Shown: piece by piece, positions 1 through 9,825 of the stretch
Position numbering within the stretch: position 1 is the stretch's first letter
Layout: the number at the start of each line of letters is the position of its first letter
Assembly: GCA_026545765.1 (NCBI GenBank)
Contig: CM048841.1
Coordinates: 89,324,636-89,388,635, forward strand
Length of the DNA: 64,000 bases
Direction of reading: 5' to 3'
DNA from: Plantago major
Taxonomy: Eukaryota > Streptophyta > Magnoliopsida > Lamiales > Plantaginaceae
Made by a program: the position numbers and the translations under genes
Notes under the pieces: model-generated
What the model saw: only the letters and a program-made list of their open reading frames with translations
What the model was told of the DNA's origin: nothing
The model's database searches: none

Positions 1-330
1 AAGCAAGTTATGAATAGATTTCAAATGAGAACTCCACCTTGTATCACCTGGGTGTTGTAAGGTTGCAATCTAATTCTTTCCGCGTCCTGTTTGAAGCTCA
101 CTCGTTGAAATCAATTCTTCAATTTCAATAGCACGCGCAAGTTGCAACTGATCATGGCATTTGACAGAGGCATCAACTGAATTTATGATCTCATTCAAAT
201 GCAAGAAGAATCGTTCAATAGGAATGACACTTTGGGACGTAGCAACTAATGTCAACTGTAGCCGATGGGCAAAACAGTGAACGTAATAGGAAAAACACTT
301 TGGGACGTAGCAACTCTTTCTCTTAGTATA
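1..330 (-). pseudogene. hAT-family transposase fragment (TTF-type zinc finger / DUF4371-like protein)
   Basis: Read on the minus strand, the sequence gives AYYVHCFAHRLQLTLVA, then an internal stretch with LARAIEIEELI, then ETGRGKN, a TAG stop, and LQHPGDTRWSSHLKSI. This is the order seen in plant hAT transposases of the zinc-finger MYM-type 1-like (DUF4371) family, whose core contains the CFAHRLQLALVA and GDTRWSSH blocks. The TAG replaces the expected glutamine. The fragment runs off the left edge of the window, so only a piece of the catalytic region is visible. A 21-bp direct repeat (about 227-247 and 295-315) lies at its upstream end and looks like a small rearrangement scar. Dead remnant; family assignment is from recognised motifs only. 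Confidence 0.75.
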
Positions 331-453
331 TAATAAATGTTGATCTCGATTTAATACTTTATTTCATAATCAAAATCCAAAACAATAAATAATACATATA
401 ATTTTTTTTTGGGGGGGCGAATCTAAAATTTCAAAAAATATTACATATATATT

Positions 454-1896
454 AAATGTGATCGAGTTGAGCTTCACATTTGTACGATGCAAGTTTGAGA
501 AAATCCTTAAAGACTCTTCTCCACAGCCATGCATGGCTAAGCCACATATAATAGCATTCCAAGGTGACACCCCAGTGGCTTTCTCTCGAAATTAGTAAAA
601 CACTTCCAGTGCTGAGTTAATACTGTCACATTCGGTGTACATATCGATGAGACCTGCACACAAATTATTGGTCATTGGTAGTGAGTTCCTTATGAGCCCA
701 TATTCCTTGGTTTAACATGCCAAAGCTTGAAATTTCAGAAAAGAACAGTGACCATGGTGATTTCTTTCATCTGCCCTCATTCCCCTGTGTACCATTTCGT
801 GAAAAAGTTCAATAGCTAAATTAGGCTGTCTGTTCAGTGAATAACCCAAAATCATAAAACTCCAGGAGGAAACATCTCTAGCAGGCATCTGATTAAACAA
901 ATGTCTAGCATCATCAACCTTTCCATTTCTTAGTAGTCCTGATATGAGTGCATTCCAACAACCTATTTGATTCTTATCCCCTTTTTCAAACTGCAATCGT
1001 GCAAGTTCAACTTCTCGACATACTGCATAGAAATGAATCAATGCTGCCTGCATGAAGTTGTGACAGTTCAAACATAACTTGATCCCATGAACATGAAATT
1101 GCAGACCCTCGATCAGTTTAATTAGTTGTTTGAGAACAAGCGGACATGATGTTCACTATCATAACGTCACTAGGAAGTAAACCAGTATGCCTCATTTCAA
1201 GGTAGAGCGCCAAAGCTTCACTCGCCCTCCCCAATCGCACCGATCCATCAATGATCGTACCCCAAGAAACCACATCCCTACATGGAATTTCCTCAAACAA
1301 TTCTCTTGCCAAATTAACCAAGCCCGCCTTAACATAACCACTCAGCATCACATTCCACGAAACCACATTCCTCTCTTTCATCCTGTCAAAAAGCATCCGG
1401 GCATCACGAAGACACGAACTCATGCAATATAGGTGAACCAAATTAGTCGAGACAAGAACAAAACCATCAAGTCCAAGTTTCAGCACAAACCCATGCAAAG
1501 CCGCTCCATTTCTTCGTGTGTTATCAACACGTGCATAAGCCGAAATAACACTGCCCATGGTCACTTCATTCGGGATGACTCCCGACAACCTCATATCCTC
1601 ATAAAACTCATTCTGCGCCAAACCCATAATCATAGTCGTGTATAGGAAACACAATTTCTCCCAGACATTTTCACAAACAGCTGACGGGCATTGTTCAAAC
1701 GGCCATGTTTCACAAACATGGACAGCATTATGTTACAGGAGACAGGATCCGAGATCAACATGCAGTCGAAAATCGATTCGGCAGAAGAAATTAGACCCCG
1801 TTTGGAGTACATGGACATCAAACTGTTGTTTATGAAAGTGTTGGAATCAACACCAGATTTTAGAATTAGGCAATGCACTTGATGTAAACAATGCCT
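454..1896 (-). pseudogene. MEF18: PPR (E-class RNA-editing factor) pseudogene, main body, MEF18-like
   Basis: From 1896 down to 454 the minus strand encodes successive pentatricopeptide repeats (for example VSWNVMLSGYVKAGL, VVSWGTIIDGSVRLGRA, CWNALISGLLRNGKVDDA, SPWNAIICGLAMHG). The order matches my recollection of Arabidopsis mitochondrial editing factor 18 (At5g19020), a PLS-type PPR-E protein that edits mitochondrial transcripts. The reading frame changes near 1640 and near 1115, and other stops interrupt it, so it cannot make a full protein. The match ends abruptly at NSITF (about 454), where the next family block would start. The missing C-terminal end lies about 6 kb away on the opposite strand (6380-6717). 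The N-terminal side is cut by an LTR at 1897-2641 and resumes at 2642. Pseudogene status is directly visible; the ortholog name is an inference. Confidence 0.8.
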
Positions 1897-2641
1897 TGTT
1901 GGGATTGTTTGCTAGGAGACTACTTCTTAATTATTCGTTAATTAAGTAAACAAAATATATAGTCGTAAACTACTATGTAAGAGTTTCGAATTGATATATT
2001 GCATGCCTAAAGCGGACCTTGGGTTAGTGAGGAATAAGTGCTCAAAGTTGGAAGGTTAAGTGGGTTTTCCCACATTGCTAGCACATGAAATTCATTTCTA
2101 GTTTATAACCAATTGTACCATTCTACTTGTTCAAGTGTGATGGTAAGGTAATGGAAGACTTTCTATGTGGGCGCGCAAGGTGTGATTTGTAATGTGAAAC
2201 TAGTGGGACTTGGGTGCGAGCAGGCGCGTGTGACCTGTGAACACAAATGTTGGACCGAAATAAGCACAAGCGGCTAGCCCGCGTGAGCCAATGTTTTGCT
2301 AATTTGTCTGCTGTTACACATCTGAATTGATTCATTCCTCACCTATAAATAGGTCACCGGGTTGAAGGGAAAAGACACACCAGAAACTCCATCTCTTACC
2401 CTTTCACATATAATCCAGCCATTACATAAGTTCGCCGGAACAACTAGTAGTGCAACTAGCTGTTGGGTTCCTTCGTTGTATCCTGGGAAACAAACGTCCA
2501 TCGTTCCTCCAAGCACCATAGGTTAGGGGACGTATTTGTTTTAAGGAAACTGTGCAAACACATGCCTCGAACTTGTTTTAAACGAAAGGCGGTTTGTTTA
2601 TTTTATTCTTTATCTTCGATTATTATATACTGGAACTAACA
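1897..2641 (+). mobile_element. Probable solo LTR inserted in the PPR pseudogene
   Basis: The segment begins TGTTGGGATT and ends GGAACTAACA, giving the short inverted TGTT/AACA ends of an LTR. A TATA box (TATAAATAG, 2344-2352) in + orientation is followed by leader-like sequence, as expected of an LTR promoter. PPR coding sequence flanks it on both sides, so this looks like one LTR left after recombination. I found no convincing 5-bp target duplication (TGCCT on the left, GTTGC on the right), which lowers confidence in the exact ends. Confidence 0.5.
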
Positions 2642-2715
2642 GTTGCTCCCTCCCGAAATAGATGAAGTGGATTTGAGCGCATATTGTAGTTTTACAGGGT
2701 CGTTCTTATTATTTA
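2642..2715 (-). pseudogene. MEF18: PPR pseudogene, N-terminal piece beyond the solo LTR
   Basis: The minus strand reads DPVKLQYALKSTSSISGG and then runs into the LTR. This fits the family's N-terminal ALK..SS block, which precedes the GRQIHC..LKSG block that resumes at about 1885. The piece is short, so the assignment depends on its position and phase beside the longer PPR fragment. No start methionine or upstream exon could be recognised. Confidence 0.4.
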
Positions 2716-3950
2716 GTAAATCTTATTTTCCCCCATTTTTTTTCTTTTCCCTCAAACCAAATGAAGCTAGTGATTAAATGGTTTATTTAATCACTAATAA
2801 TATTCTAGATTAATGTCTATGGATTTGTCTTGTCACGGTGAATTTAGATATATGTTCAAAATATTTTTTGGATTTTTGTAGATAAAGTTGCATGATATTT
2901 AATAAAAACTATACATGTAGTCAACATACAAAAAATAACAGTGAAATATATACTAGTTAAAATACAAATAACCCTCAAAATTCTACGTAGGACTGAATGA
3001 ATCTGATGAGGTTTAGTCCATTGTGCTTTACATAATATATGGATGGATGGATTGTTGTTCGTTTTTATAGTTTTCGTGTTTTAGTTGTATTTTGTAGGTT
3101 TTGTGTATTTTTAGTTGAAGCCAAAGGAAAAATGATGCTTGTGGAAGTTTATTTTAAAGCATTTGAAGTTTTGAACGTTCAGGATTCCATTTGAAGGAAT
3201 TAGGTTGAATTGGAGCAAAACAATGAGAACGGAAGTGGATCCGGAGTTTTGTTGAAGATTTTAGAGTCACTTGAGCAGAAGTTGTTCTACATTGGAGAGC
3301 AGTTTAGCCATTTTGGCCACAACTCTTTTATATGATGTCCAGTTGACCTGATTTTGGCGGATAGGCGTAGATAATTCAAAGATCTAAAAATTTTGGTGAA
3401 CCAAAGTAAAATTCCGTCATTTACATTCGTAAAAATCGGACGCGTCCGGAATCCTTAAACAGGACACGTCCGGCTCTCTATATATAATATGGAGGTTTAC
3501 TTTAATCGTTTTCCAGCTATAATTATCATGCCTAACTCATTCCAAACATATTCAAAATCTCCAAGAACCCTAGTTTTCGTATTGAACAATTGGAGCTTGG
3601 TTTTCTTTATCTTGTAATCCATACATTATCACAAATTCGAATTCAGAGGTTAGAAATCCAATACTCTTTTATAATCTTATTGCAATTTGTCTTCTTGACT
3701 TTTTGTGCTTGTTTATGATTGTTTCTATGATTTCTATCAATCATATGCTTATTCTATCTTTCACCATGAAATTGTATGCAATTGTTTCGATCATGCGTAG
3801 TTAATCCGTTAGTAAATGTGTTAGTTATGTGGGATTCATGCGTATATATTAGGGTTTAAGCCATGGAATTCATTCGTATGAGTTATGCTAATTCAAAATC
3901 TTCGAAAAACTTGTTTAATTCGTTTCACTAGTCCAAAATCTTCTAATCAG
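2716..3950. other. Non-coding stretch with a possible LTR remnant
   Basis: No supported gene. At 3430-3470 two near-identical palindromic words, GGACGCGTCCGG and GGACACGTCCGG, are followed by a TATA-like tract (about 3478-3492) and then leader-like sequence. Such an arrangement is common in plant LTRs. I could not define ends or a target duplication. Confidence 0.3.
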
Positions 3951-5032
3951 AGCCGGATTTGAACCCATGCAATGCAACGAAGTCCTCTGCACACGTCCCC
4001 AACATATTTGGGGGCCACTTTTTGTACAAACAACTATTAGTTATTGTTTAATTAACCTAATTGAACACTCAAATAATAACATTAATATAACATACAAGTT
4101 TTATTGCTATATTTTCATTTGCAAATTTTGTTCAAAGTTGTTACACTGGTCATATATTGTTTTTCCTTAAAAATTTATTGTTTAATAACTTTATATTTTA
4201 GTATATTCTATAAAATTCAATTAGTTCCTATATAATGATTTATAAACGTCGAAAAACAATCATTTTGAATTAACTGAAACAGATCATTTTAAAATATCTA
4301 CACATTTAATGTCACAAATTATAAAATCTCTTTGAATCATTCATATCTATTTACAACGAAACATTAGTCATTCAATGAAAACACTATATTTGAAAACGAG
4401 ACTATGCAAAACCAATTTAAGTTTTAATTTCATCACTTTATTTTAAACTTAATTTTCTGTTTTAAAATATATTACATTTGTACATGTATTTGTATCGTTA
4501 GAAATATAATGTACATGTATTTCACAACATCTTATCCCTCAAACTTATTTGGGGTTTTATACAATCAGGCAAGCTTTCGCCCTGCCTGACAACAGGTGTT
4601 AAATTAGAAACAAATTATGAAATGAACTAACTCTGTCTTTCTAGCATTGTTATTACGCCATAGGAAAGCTACGCTGTGGTCCATCAACATCTTTATTAAG
4701 CACGGGCCTGCCTGCCCTGCTGCCTATTGATGATGCTCCGTCTTCTTCCCTGGTACAAACAAATTATGAAATGAAAACTTGTCTTTCTTACTTCTAAAAT
4801 AACTTGGTCTTGTGATATGTGCAAAACGAAGAAAATTACCTTGCATGTGTTCTGATGGTCCTGTTTTAAATAATAGTGTTTTTTGGCATTTTGAGCATCG
4901 GTACATCTTGCGATCGGATCCATTACTTTTCTTACTTTTTATTATTATGTCGTCTTTAGCCATTTTGTAAATCAAACATAAAGACCAAAACAAAGTTAGA
5001 TTTCATAATTTAGTTAGTCCAATGTAGGTAGT
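3951..5032. other. AT-rich non-coding stretch, possible decayed DNA transposon
   Basis: It begins with AGAGCCGGATTTGAACCC, resembling the termini of some hAT elements, but no matching opposite end was found. On the minus strand 4840-4960 encodes a short peptide with a C..C pair (YRCSKCQKTLLF) followed by a possible splice donor. It is too short to call a gene. Confidence 0.25.
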
Positions 5033-5040
5033 AACTTACA

Positions 5041-5898
5041 GTGTATGAAAAACCGAACCGGACCGGGTGGTCCAACCGTTTGAACCGGAAAAGGTTAGAA
5101 AAATGGGTTGGTTAGCTAATGAGAACCGCCTAGCTACAGAACCGATGAGAACCGGAAAAACCGGGCGGTTTTGTGCAAAACCGTTGACTCGGTAACCAGT
5201 CAACCGCCCGATTTTTGGAAAGTAAAAAAAAAAAAATTGTTATTTACCCTAAGCCAGAAACATTTCAGTTATTCTAAAAAAAGAAAAAAAGAAACGTTTC
5301 AGTTCACCTTCTTCGCTCTGTTATGCCGTCTGTTCTTCACCTCTTGTACGCAACTCTAGCTTCATCTCTTCCGTCTTCTTCGAATTCTGGCCACTTTCAT
5401 CAGTACCAAACTGAAGCTCGAACTCTGGTTACTTCTTAATTATTTAAAGAATTCATAAAGAAGTTTTAATTGATGGCATCAATTAGGTGTGAGTTCCCTT
5501 GCAGTTGCATTAATGAAAAACAAGTACCAATTTTAATAAAAGAACAAAGAGACACAGTAAAGATGCTTTGAAAAAGAGAATTAATTATTAGTTGTACTGT
5601 TGTAGTGTCAGTCTGCCAACTCACTTGTCTCCAGTTTTTTCTTTGTATTACTACTATTTTGAATTTTGCTTCATGATCACTTACGTTTATTCATTGTTGG
5701 CAATATTAATTTATACCTCATTGCTTACTTAATTACAAGTCATTGTTATTAACTTATTATTTTGTGGGTAATATTCACATGTATTAATTATTAATTATTT
5801 ACGCATGTATTATTGTGTGGCGGTTCAACCGATTCGAACGATCAAACCAGTATATTATAGCATGACCGGTTCGAACCTCGGTCCGGTTTTTCAAACAC
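5041..5898. mobile_element. Non-autonomous hAT transposon
   Basis: The ends are inverted: GTGTATGAAAAACCGAACCG on the left, and on the right the complement of GTGTTTGAAAAACCGGACCG. The flanks AACTTACA (5033-5040) and TACTTACA (5899-5906) form an 8-bp target duplication with one mismatch, the hallmark size for hAT elements. About 860 bp long, with no transposase ORF inside; the CCGG/CCGGTT-rich subterminal sequence is typical of this group. Confidence 0.8.
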
Positions 5899-5906
5899 TA
5901 CTTACA

Positions 5907-6379
5907 TGTAGCTCACTACAATGAAGTGTACACTAACAAAGGATGATTATGAGACAGATTTCACTAAACTAAGAAAAATGAAAAGGTTATATCAAATCAC
6001 AAAATAATGTTAGTCTACTGGATAATAACTTACATGTAGATCAAATATATACTCCAATATATAGATACACTAACAAATACTACAATGAACATCATATAGC
6101 TCAAACAGATACACTAACAAATGTAGCTCAAATAGATATGTACACCAACAAATACTACAATGAACAACAAATGAATTTGATGTTGTTATTGACACTAATA
6201 TCAAGGGAACGACAAATGTCATGCGCCATTTCATTCCAATTAACAAGGTTAGCTGCCAAGGAGTTGCCTCATGGACTGGCCATTGTAGCTCTGTATCAAA
6301 CACCTGAATCATGGGCTCCAAAGGCAGCTAATATGATGGTGCTTCTCTCACCGTGTAATGGCACCATGAATTCACCAGT
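5907..6379. other. Non-coding stretch with imperfect short tandem repeats
   Basis: Words such as ACTAACAAATACTACAATG and TGTAGCTCAAATAGATA recur imperfectly between about 5910 and 6170. From 6190 to 6375 the minus strand is open for 83 codons, but I recognise no protein family in it. No other feature seen. Confidence 0.35.
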
Positions 6380-6717
6380 GTAGATTCATAGTCAGGGTCT
6401 TATACGATGTAGAACCAAACATCAAGCATTATGGTTGTATGGTGGACTTGTTAGGCAGGGCTGGAAGATTAGATGAAGCAGAAGAGCATGGTAATACAGA
6501 TATAGGTGAAAGGGCCGCCTGGAACTTGAAAATGGTCGAACCATCACATGGTCCTAGTAGAGTTCTATTGTCCAACATCTATGCCGATGCAGGCAGATGG
6601 AAAAATGCCTTATCAGCAAGGACAACACTTCGAAGTGAACAACTATCAAGGTCACCGGGTTATAATGGTGTTCAGTTGTTAATTTATTTCTCCATCTTAG
6701 GGAGACAAGGCATTTAA
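6380..6717 (+). pseudogene. MEF18: PPR pseudogene, C-terminal (E-domain) piece, inverted relative to its body
   Basis: The plus strand encodes DVEPNIKHYGCMVDLLGRAG, then RLDEAEE, then HGNTDIGERAAWNLKMVEP, then LLSNIYADAGRW and a short tail. These are the last PPR and E-motif blocks of an editing-type PPR protein. They complete the set missing from 454-2715, but on the opposite strand. About 20 codons that normally lie between the EAEE and HGN blocks (the MPxxADxxIWGTLL segment) are deleted. An inversion plus internal deletions best explains this. An independent PPR gene fragment is possible but less likely, because the two pieces do not overlap in content. Confidence 0.75.
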
Positions 6718-7530
6718 TAGATCAGATCAGCAGTCATAGGGATTATATTGTGGAATTAGATAGCAGGACATGTTGAATTTGCGTGTTGAATGTATACAAG
6801 CGCATTCCTCTTGAAGTCTTTGTTGTTGAGCTACTAACGTATACTTGAGGTTTGGCTGCATATATTTGTCTGCTTAATTAAGTTTAACAATCTCATTATG
6901 GTTATCTGAAGCTTTATAAGATCATGCTATAAACTCAAAGCTAATTTGTTCCATCAGCTGCTCTAATTAGATTTCCAAACCCATCTCTGTCATTATCATA
7001 TGTGATTAGATCAAATTCCATATGCGATGACTTCTAATCGAGATTGTGATGGGCGATTGGTGAGCATCATGTGATCAAGAAAATCAATGCTTCAACTTCA
7101 TAGTTAAAAATCAAAACAAGCGTGGGATATGACGTAAAAGCTTGTTACTTGTTAGACTATGTTAACACTTAATGGCAATGCTCTTATGCCATAGTCTGTT
7201 CTCAAGCAGGCCATCAACTCGTTTAATACTCAATAGGCTCGATTTATCATATACACGGCAAAGTGGCTTTGTACAAAAATCATTAAGATTAGGTAAGAGT
7301 TGTTCAAATGATGGACTAGTATTATTCTTTTCATCTTGAACTTGAGCTCAAGCTTCCTTAATTCAAATGAATTGAGCTCTGAGTTCGCATTTGAGAATTC
7401 TGTTTCGGGTGGATTTGTATATTAGCTCATTTGTTACTAAGATTATCAAGTTTGATATGACCTGACTTGACTAGAATAATAAAACTAATTGTAACCACGC
7501 GTGTAATTGGGAAAAGGAAAACACAAAGTC
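6718..7530. other. Non-coding interval between the PPR fragment and the MULE
   Basis: AT-rich, no open frame longer than background, and no repeat or RNA gene recognised. Confidence 0.5.
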
Positions 7531-7595
7531 TTGGGAGAAACAGTTTTTAGCTATTTTATCTAAAAACAGGTTTTTTTGCAATTTACCATGAAACA
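7531..7595 (+). repeat. Left terminal inverted repeat of the MULE (degenerate)
   Basis: Starts TTGGGAGAAACAG; its partner is the complement of 17700-17756. The next 200 bp are T-rich, leader-like sequence ending in a splice donor (GTAAGT near 7805). Confidence 0.5.
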
Positions 7596-8164
7596 GTTAA
7601 TTTAGCTTTTTTTCGCGGATTCGGGTTATGACCCGTTTTGTTTCCGTTTATTTCATTATTTCATTACGGTTTTTTTTTCTCTTTCTCTCTCTAACATTTC
7701 TCTTTTCCGTTTTCTCTCCTGTTTCCGAGTTTTATCCTTGGTTTTCATCACTTTCGAATTTGGATAGCTTGTTTTCCGGTCATTTTTCATCACAATCATC
7801 AATGTAAGTATAGGTTTTATCGTTTTCTGTTTGTTTTTCTCTGTGTTTTTACTTTTTTTGGCTCGGTTTTGTGAGTGTGGTTTGGTTTTCGAGTGATCAG
7901 ACGTTTTTTGTTTTCGTTTTGCAGATCTGAGATAGAATGTCAGTTGAAAAGCCGGAAAAATTGCTTTCTGAAGTACCTGTGTTTCTGAATTTTAAGCGCA
8001 AGCGTTCTGAAGGAATTTTTTCGCCTTCGTACTTTTTATTTTTCTTTTTTCTTGGGTACATGCATGTTTTTATTGAGATCTTAGGGTTTTTTTTTTTTGT
8101 TTTTTGAAGTTGCAAGTTGTTGATAGTTTTCGCGGGTTTTTTTGTTTTTTGTTGATGTATTGTT

Positions 8165-8395
8165 TGAATGAGATCATAGTGTTTTTTCTTGAGAACATAG
8201 ATGTTTTGAATAAGTTGTTTACTTGACTTAGAACATAGTGTTTTTTGTTGAGAACATAGTGTTTCTTGTTGAGAACATACTGTTTTTTATTGAGAACATA
8301 GTGTTTTTATTAAGAACATAGAAATTTATATTTAAAACATAGTTTTTATTTATGTTTGAGAACATAGTATTCTTATGGTTTGTTTTCCTTTTTTT
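8165..8395 (+). repeat. 21-bp-period motif array in Ulp1 intron 1
   Basis: Successive copies of GAGAACATAGTG plus a T-rich spacer begin every 20-21 bases (clearest at 8190-8320). Plus-strand orientation. Confidence 0.8.
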
Positions 8396-9499
8396 CAGTA
8401 GTGACTGATGATAAAAAGAATGTTAAGAAGACCAGGGGTAATAAAAAGAAAATTTTCAAGGTTGATGATGAGCGACTTAAGGTGCAACCTGGGAAGAGGG
8501 GGAAGTCACTGCTTGTTGAGGTGGCTGCTGAGGAGGGTGTTGTATTAAAAGTTATGCATACTAAACGCAATCCAAAGAAGTTGAGGGATTTGTTTGAGAA
8601 ACTGAATGATAAGCAAAAGAACTGTATTGTTGAGATTGGATTTGGGGGTCTGTTTCAGGTTTTGTTGACGAAGATACCTCATGGCATTGTCCCTTGGTTG
8701 GTTGAGAGGTTTAACCCTGTTTCATATGTTCAAAAAATACAGTCATTTGAATATCAGATTACAGGGGATGATGTTCATGACATTTTCATGCTTCCGCGGA
8801 ATCCTGGCAATGAAGTTCCCATCAAGTTTAAGTATAAAGGGAAGAACATTGTCCCTTCTGATAGTGTTTCTAAAGAGAATGATTTGAGGGCTGGATGGGT
8901 AGAATCTGTCAAGGGTTGGGCTAAGGTGACTGCTAGTGGTGAAGTGAGTTTGTCATGTGTTAAGAAGCGACTTATTAGTTTGGCAGATGGTGGAGATGAG
9001 TTTAAGCAGCTCTTTGTTATATATGCATGTGGGTGTTTTCTTGCTCCTACTTCAACAGGATATGTTGTTCCAAAATTGTTGCTATCTGTACAAGATGTAG
9101 GGCTCATTAGGACATTTGATTGGTGTTCATATGTCATTGATAAGTTGGCTTATGCTATCAGAAACTTTAGAGAGACTGATTTTTGTTCTGTCAGTGGCTG
9201 TGTTGTTGTCTTGTTGTTTTGCTATCTACATAGGTTTAACTATTTGGGACGTAATGCGCCTTCATCCCTTCTGCTTTGCTCCCATTGGACTGATAAAATT
9301 ATCGAGGATAGGATTGGTGGTGAGAAAAAAGTTGGTTATGGATTAACACCCATGAGTTCTATCTATCATATAACTAAAGCAAAGCAGTCAAGGCCTTTGT
9401 TTCATATTGGTCCGCAATTTGCTGAAGGGTTTGTCAAGTATCCCATTGGTGAAGGCTTGCCGGAATTCAGAAATTAAGGCATGTGCAGAAAATGTAAGT

Positions 9500-9825
9500 A
9501 ATGTTCTTTCTGAGATCATAGTTTTTTTGTATTGAGAACATATTACTTTATGTTTGTTATCATAGTTTTTTTGTATTGAGAACATATGACTTTTTGTTGA
9601 TAACATAAGTTTTCTTATTGAGATCATATTACTTTATGCTGATAACATAGGTTATTTCATTGAGATCATACTACTTTATGTTTGATATCATAGTTTTTTG
9701 TATTATGAACATATTACTTTTTGTTGATAACATAAGTTTTTTTATTGAGATCATATTACTTTATGCTGATAACATAGGTTATTTTATTGAGATCATATGA
9801 CTTTTTTAACTTAGTACTTTTGTTT
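9500..9825 (+). repeat. 21/22-bp-period motif array in Ulp1 intron 2
   Basis: About 14 copies of GAGATCATA, GAGAACATA, GATAACATA or GATATCATA spaced 21-22 bases apart, same orientation as the other arrays. Confidence 0.85.

Noticed and set aside
1187..1882. Plus-strand ORFs at 1187-1882
   Set aside because: Antisense shadows of the PPR pseudogene.
4724..4993. Possible zinc-finger exon (YRCSKCQKTLLF) on minus
   Set aside because: Only one Cys pair, no partner His/Cys pair, no neighbouring exon and no recognised family.
6070..6383. ORFs on both strands beside the PPR tail
   Set aside because: No recognisable motif; the frames overlap antisense and contain local repeats.
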